Of a stretch of 7,819 nucleotides of DNA, positions 6,894 through 7,819 are shown piece by piece. Every line of letters begins with the position of its first letter. Within the stretch, counting starts at the first letter, position 1. Below the pieces are notes generated by a model, which saw only the letters and a program-made list of their open reading frames with translations, searched no databases and was not told the origin of the DNA. The DNA comes from JAWXCH01 sp034440595. Lineage in GTDB: Bacteria > Planctomycetota > Planctomycetia > Pirellulales > JALHPA01. The stretch lies in the NCBI GenBank assembly GCA_034440595.1, contig JAWXCH010000389.1, positions 1 to 7,819 of the forward strand, written 5' to 3'. Position numbers and translations under genes: made by a program.

Positions 6894-7808
6894 ATGCGTC
6901 GCTTTTTAATGTACACGGTCATCCTTGGTTGCCTCGCCACTCCTGGCTTACTGGTCGCGCAACGATTTCAAGAAGCGAAACTCCCCGCAGCCGTTGCGGG
7001 GCAAAAACGTCTTCAAAACTGTCGCGTCTCTTATGTCAACGAGGCGCAGGTGCCGGCGCAGGAGGCGGGTGTACTGGTCGAATTGCCGATCGTTCAAGGT
7101 GCGCAAATCACTGCCAACCAACTGATAGCAAAAATCGAAGACAGTCAGGCCTTAATGCAAGGCAAGGCGGCTCTGGCCGAACTGACAGCCGCACGAGAAA
7201 AAGCCGCCAGCATTGTCGATGAGGAGATTGCCAAGAAAAAAGCCGAACAGGCCAAGGTGGAATGGGAAAAAGCCGTTGCGGCCAATAATCGTACAAAAGG
7301 TGCCTATTCAGACGTAGATATTTCACGACTCAAGCTCACTTACCAGCACGCACTACTCGAAATCGAACGTGCCATCAGTGAACGCAAACTGGCCGGCTCC
7401 ATGGCCGATGTCAAGGTGGTCGAAGTTGAGGCGGCTCGCAAGTCACTTGAGCGCCGGCAGATCAGATCCCCCATTGACGGCATTGTCATGGAGGTCAACC
7501 TGCACCGTGGCGAATGGGTCAAGCCAGGAGACTCCGTGGCCTGGATCGCGCAGCTCGATGAACTCATGGTCGAAGGCCGAATCAAAAAGGCTAACTTCAG
7601 CCCCGACAGCTTCGTGGACAAACCGGTGAAAATTGAATTTGAACTTTCCAACGGACAACGGGAGCAGCTCGATGGTCAAATCGTGTTTGTCCGCCCGTCG
7701 ATCGAAGCGGGTGATGTTCGCGTCTACGCCAAGGTGAAAAACAAGAAGGCGAAAGGGCACTGGGCACTGCTACCGGGCATGGACGCGGTCGACATGATTG
7801 TCGAATAA
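6894..7808 (+). CDS. HlyD-type periplasmic adaptor protein with signal peptide
   Basis: From the ATG at 6894 the product is 304 residues. Residues 1-22 form a signal peptide (MRRF, hydrophobic core, cleavage near LVA|Q), so unlike its neighbour it is probably released into the periplasm rather than anchored by a long cytoplasmic part. The first lipoyl half is at about 45-84 (PAQEAGVLVELPIVQGAQI), followed by a Lys/Glu/Ala-rich coiled-coil hairpin at about 86-188. The second lipoyl half is at 189-220 (IRSPIDGIVMEV, then GEWVKPGD), and a beta-barrel segment runs to the end. This is the standard order of membrane fusion proteins in RND and type I export systems, though the length is short for the family and no terminal membrane-proximal domain is evident. 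The 20-base gap to the GAF-HlyD gene indicates co-transcription, so the two adaptors probably act in one complex. No transporter gene is in the window. Confidence 0.9.
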   Translation: MRRFLMYTVILGCLATPGLLVAQRFQEAKLPAAVAGQKRLQNCRVSYVNEAQVPAQEAGVLVELPIVQGAQITANQLIAKIEDSQALMQGKAALAELTAAREKAASIVDEEIAKKKAEQAKVEWEKAVAANNRTKGAYSDVDISRLKLTYQHALLEIERAISERKLAGSMADVKVVEVEAARKSLERRQIRSPIDGIVMEVNLHRGEWVKPGDSVAWIAQLDELMVEGRIKKANFSPDSFVDKPVKIEFELSNGQREQLDGQIVFVRPSIEAGDVRVYAKVKNKKAKGHWALLPGMDAVDMIVE

Positions 7809-7819
7809 GTTGTGATGAC

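Noticed and set aside
7812..7819. Start of a next gene (GTG at 7812 or ATG at 7815)
   Set aside because: Only a few bases remain after the TAA at 7806-7808, so no coding signal can be judged, though a closely spaced next gene in the operon is plausible.

Overview
The window looks like part of a planctomycete-type chromosome (phylum Planctomycetota). The clues are a secreted caspase-like protease with a DUF4384 module, a secreted TPR protein of the kinesin-light-chain type, and a GAF-membrane-HlyD fusion followed by a second HlyD-type adaptor. This assignment is inference from gene content; no 16S or other marker gene is present. There are no tRNA or rRNA genes, insertion sequences or CRISPR arrays that I can see.

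Left part, minus strand (1-3462): a DUF4384-metacaspase gene (1843-3462) is followed 49 bases downstream on the same strand by a TPR-repeat gene (GTG start at 1793, running off the left edge). Both products begin with a signal peptide, so they are probably a co-transcribed pair of exported proteins. Close to the left edge the TPR reading frame is broken by what looks like one missing base in a T run at 41-43. The seventh 42-44-residue repeat continues only in the shifted frame.

Middle (3463-4827): a 306-base intergenic stretch, a short minus-strand glycosyltransferase-like gene (3769-4479) that has the N-terminal acceptor-side domain but no donor-binding domain, and a 348-base divergent intergenic stretch. 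The non-coding stretches hold several short inverted repeats, some sharing the CCGAT/ATCGG word, and two weak ECF-sigma-like promoter pairs.

Right part, plus strand (4828-7808): a two-gene operon. The first product has two cytoplasmic GAF-like domains, one transmembrane helix and a periplasmic HlyD-type adaptor. The second is a signal-peptide-bearing HlyD-type adaptor. Together they suggest a two-adaptor export or envelope complex whose assembly or activity could respond to a cytoplasmic signal through the GAF domains. The translocating partner is not in the window and may lie just past the right edge.

No fully new system is proven. The items most worth following are the exported metacaspase/TPR pair, the GAF-HlyD fusion with its second adaptor, the lone half glycosyltransferase, and the apparent frameshift.
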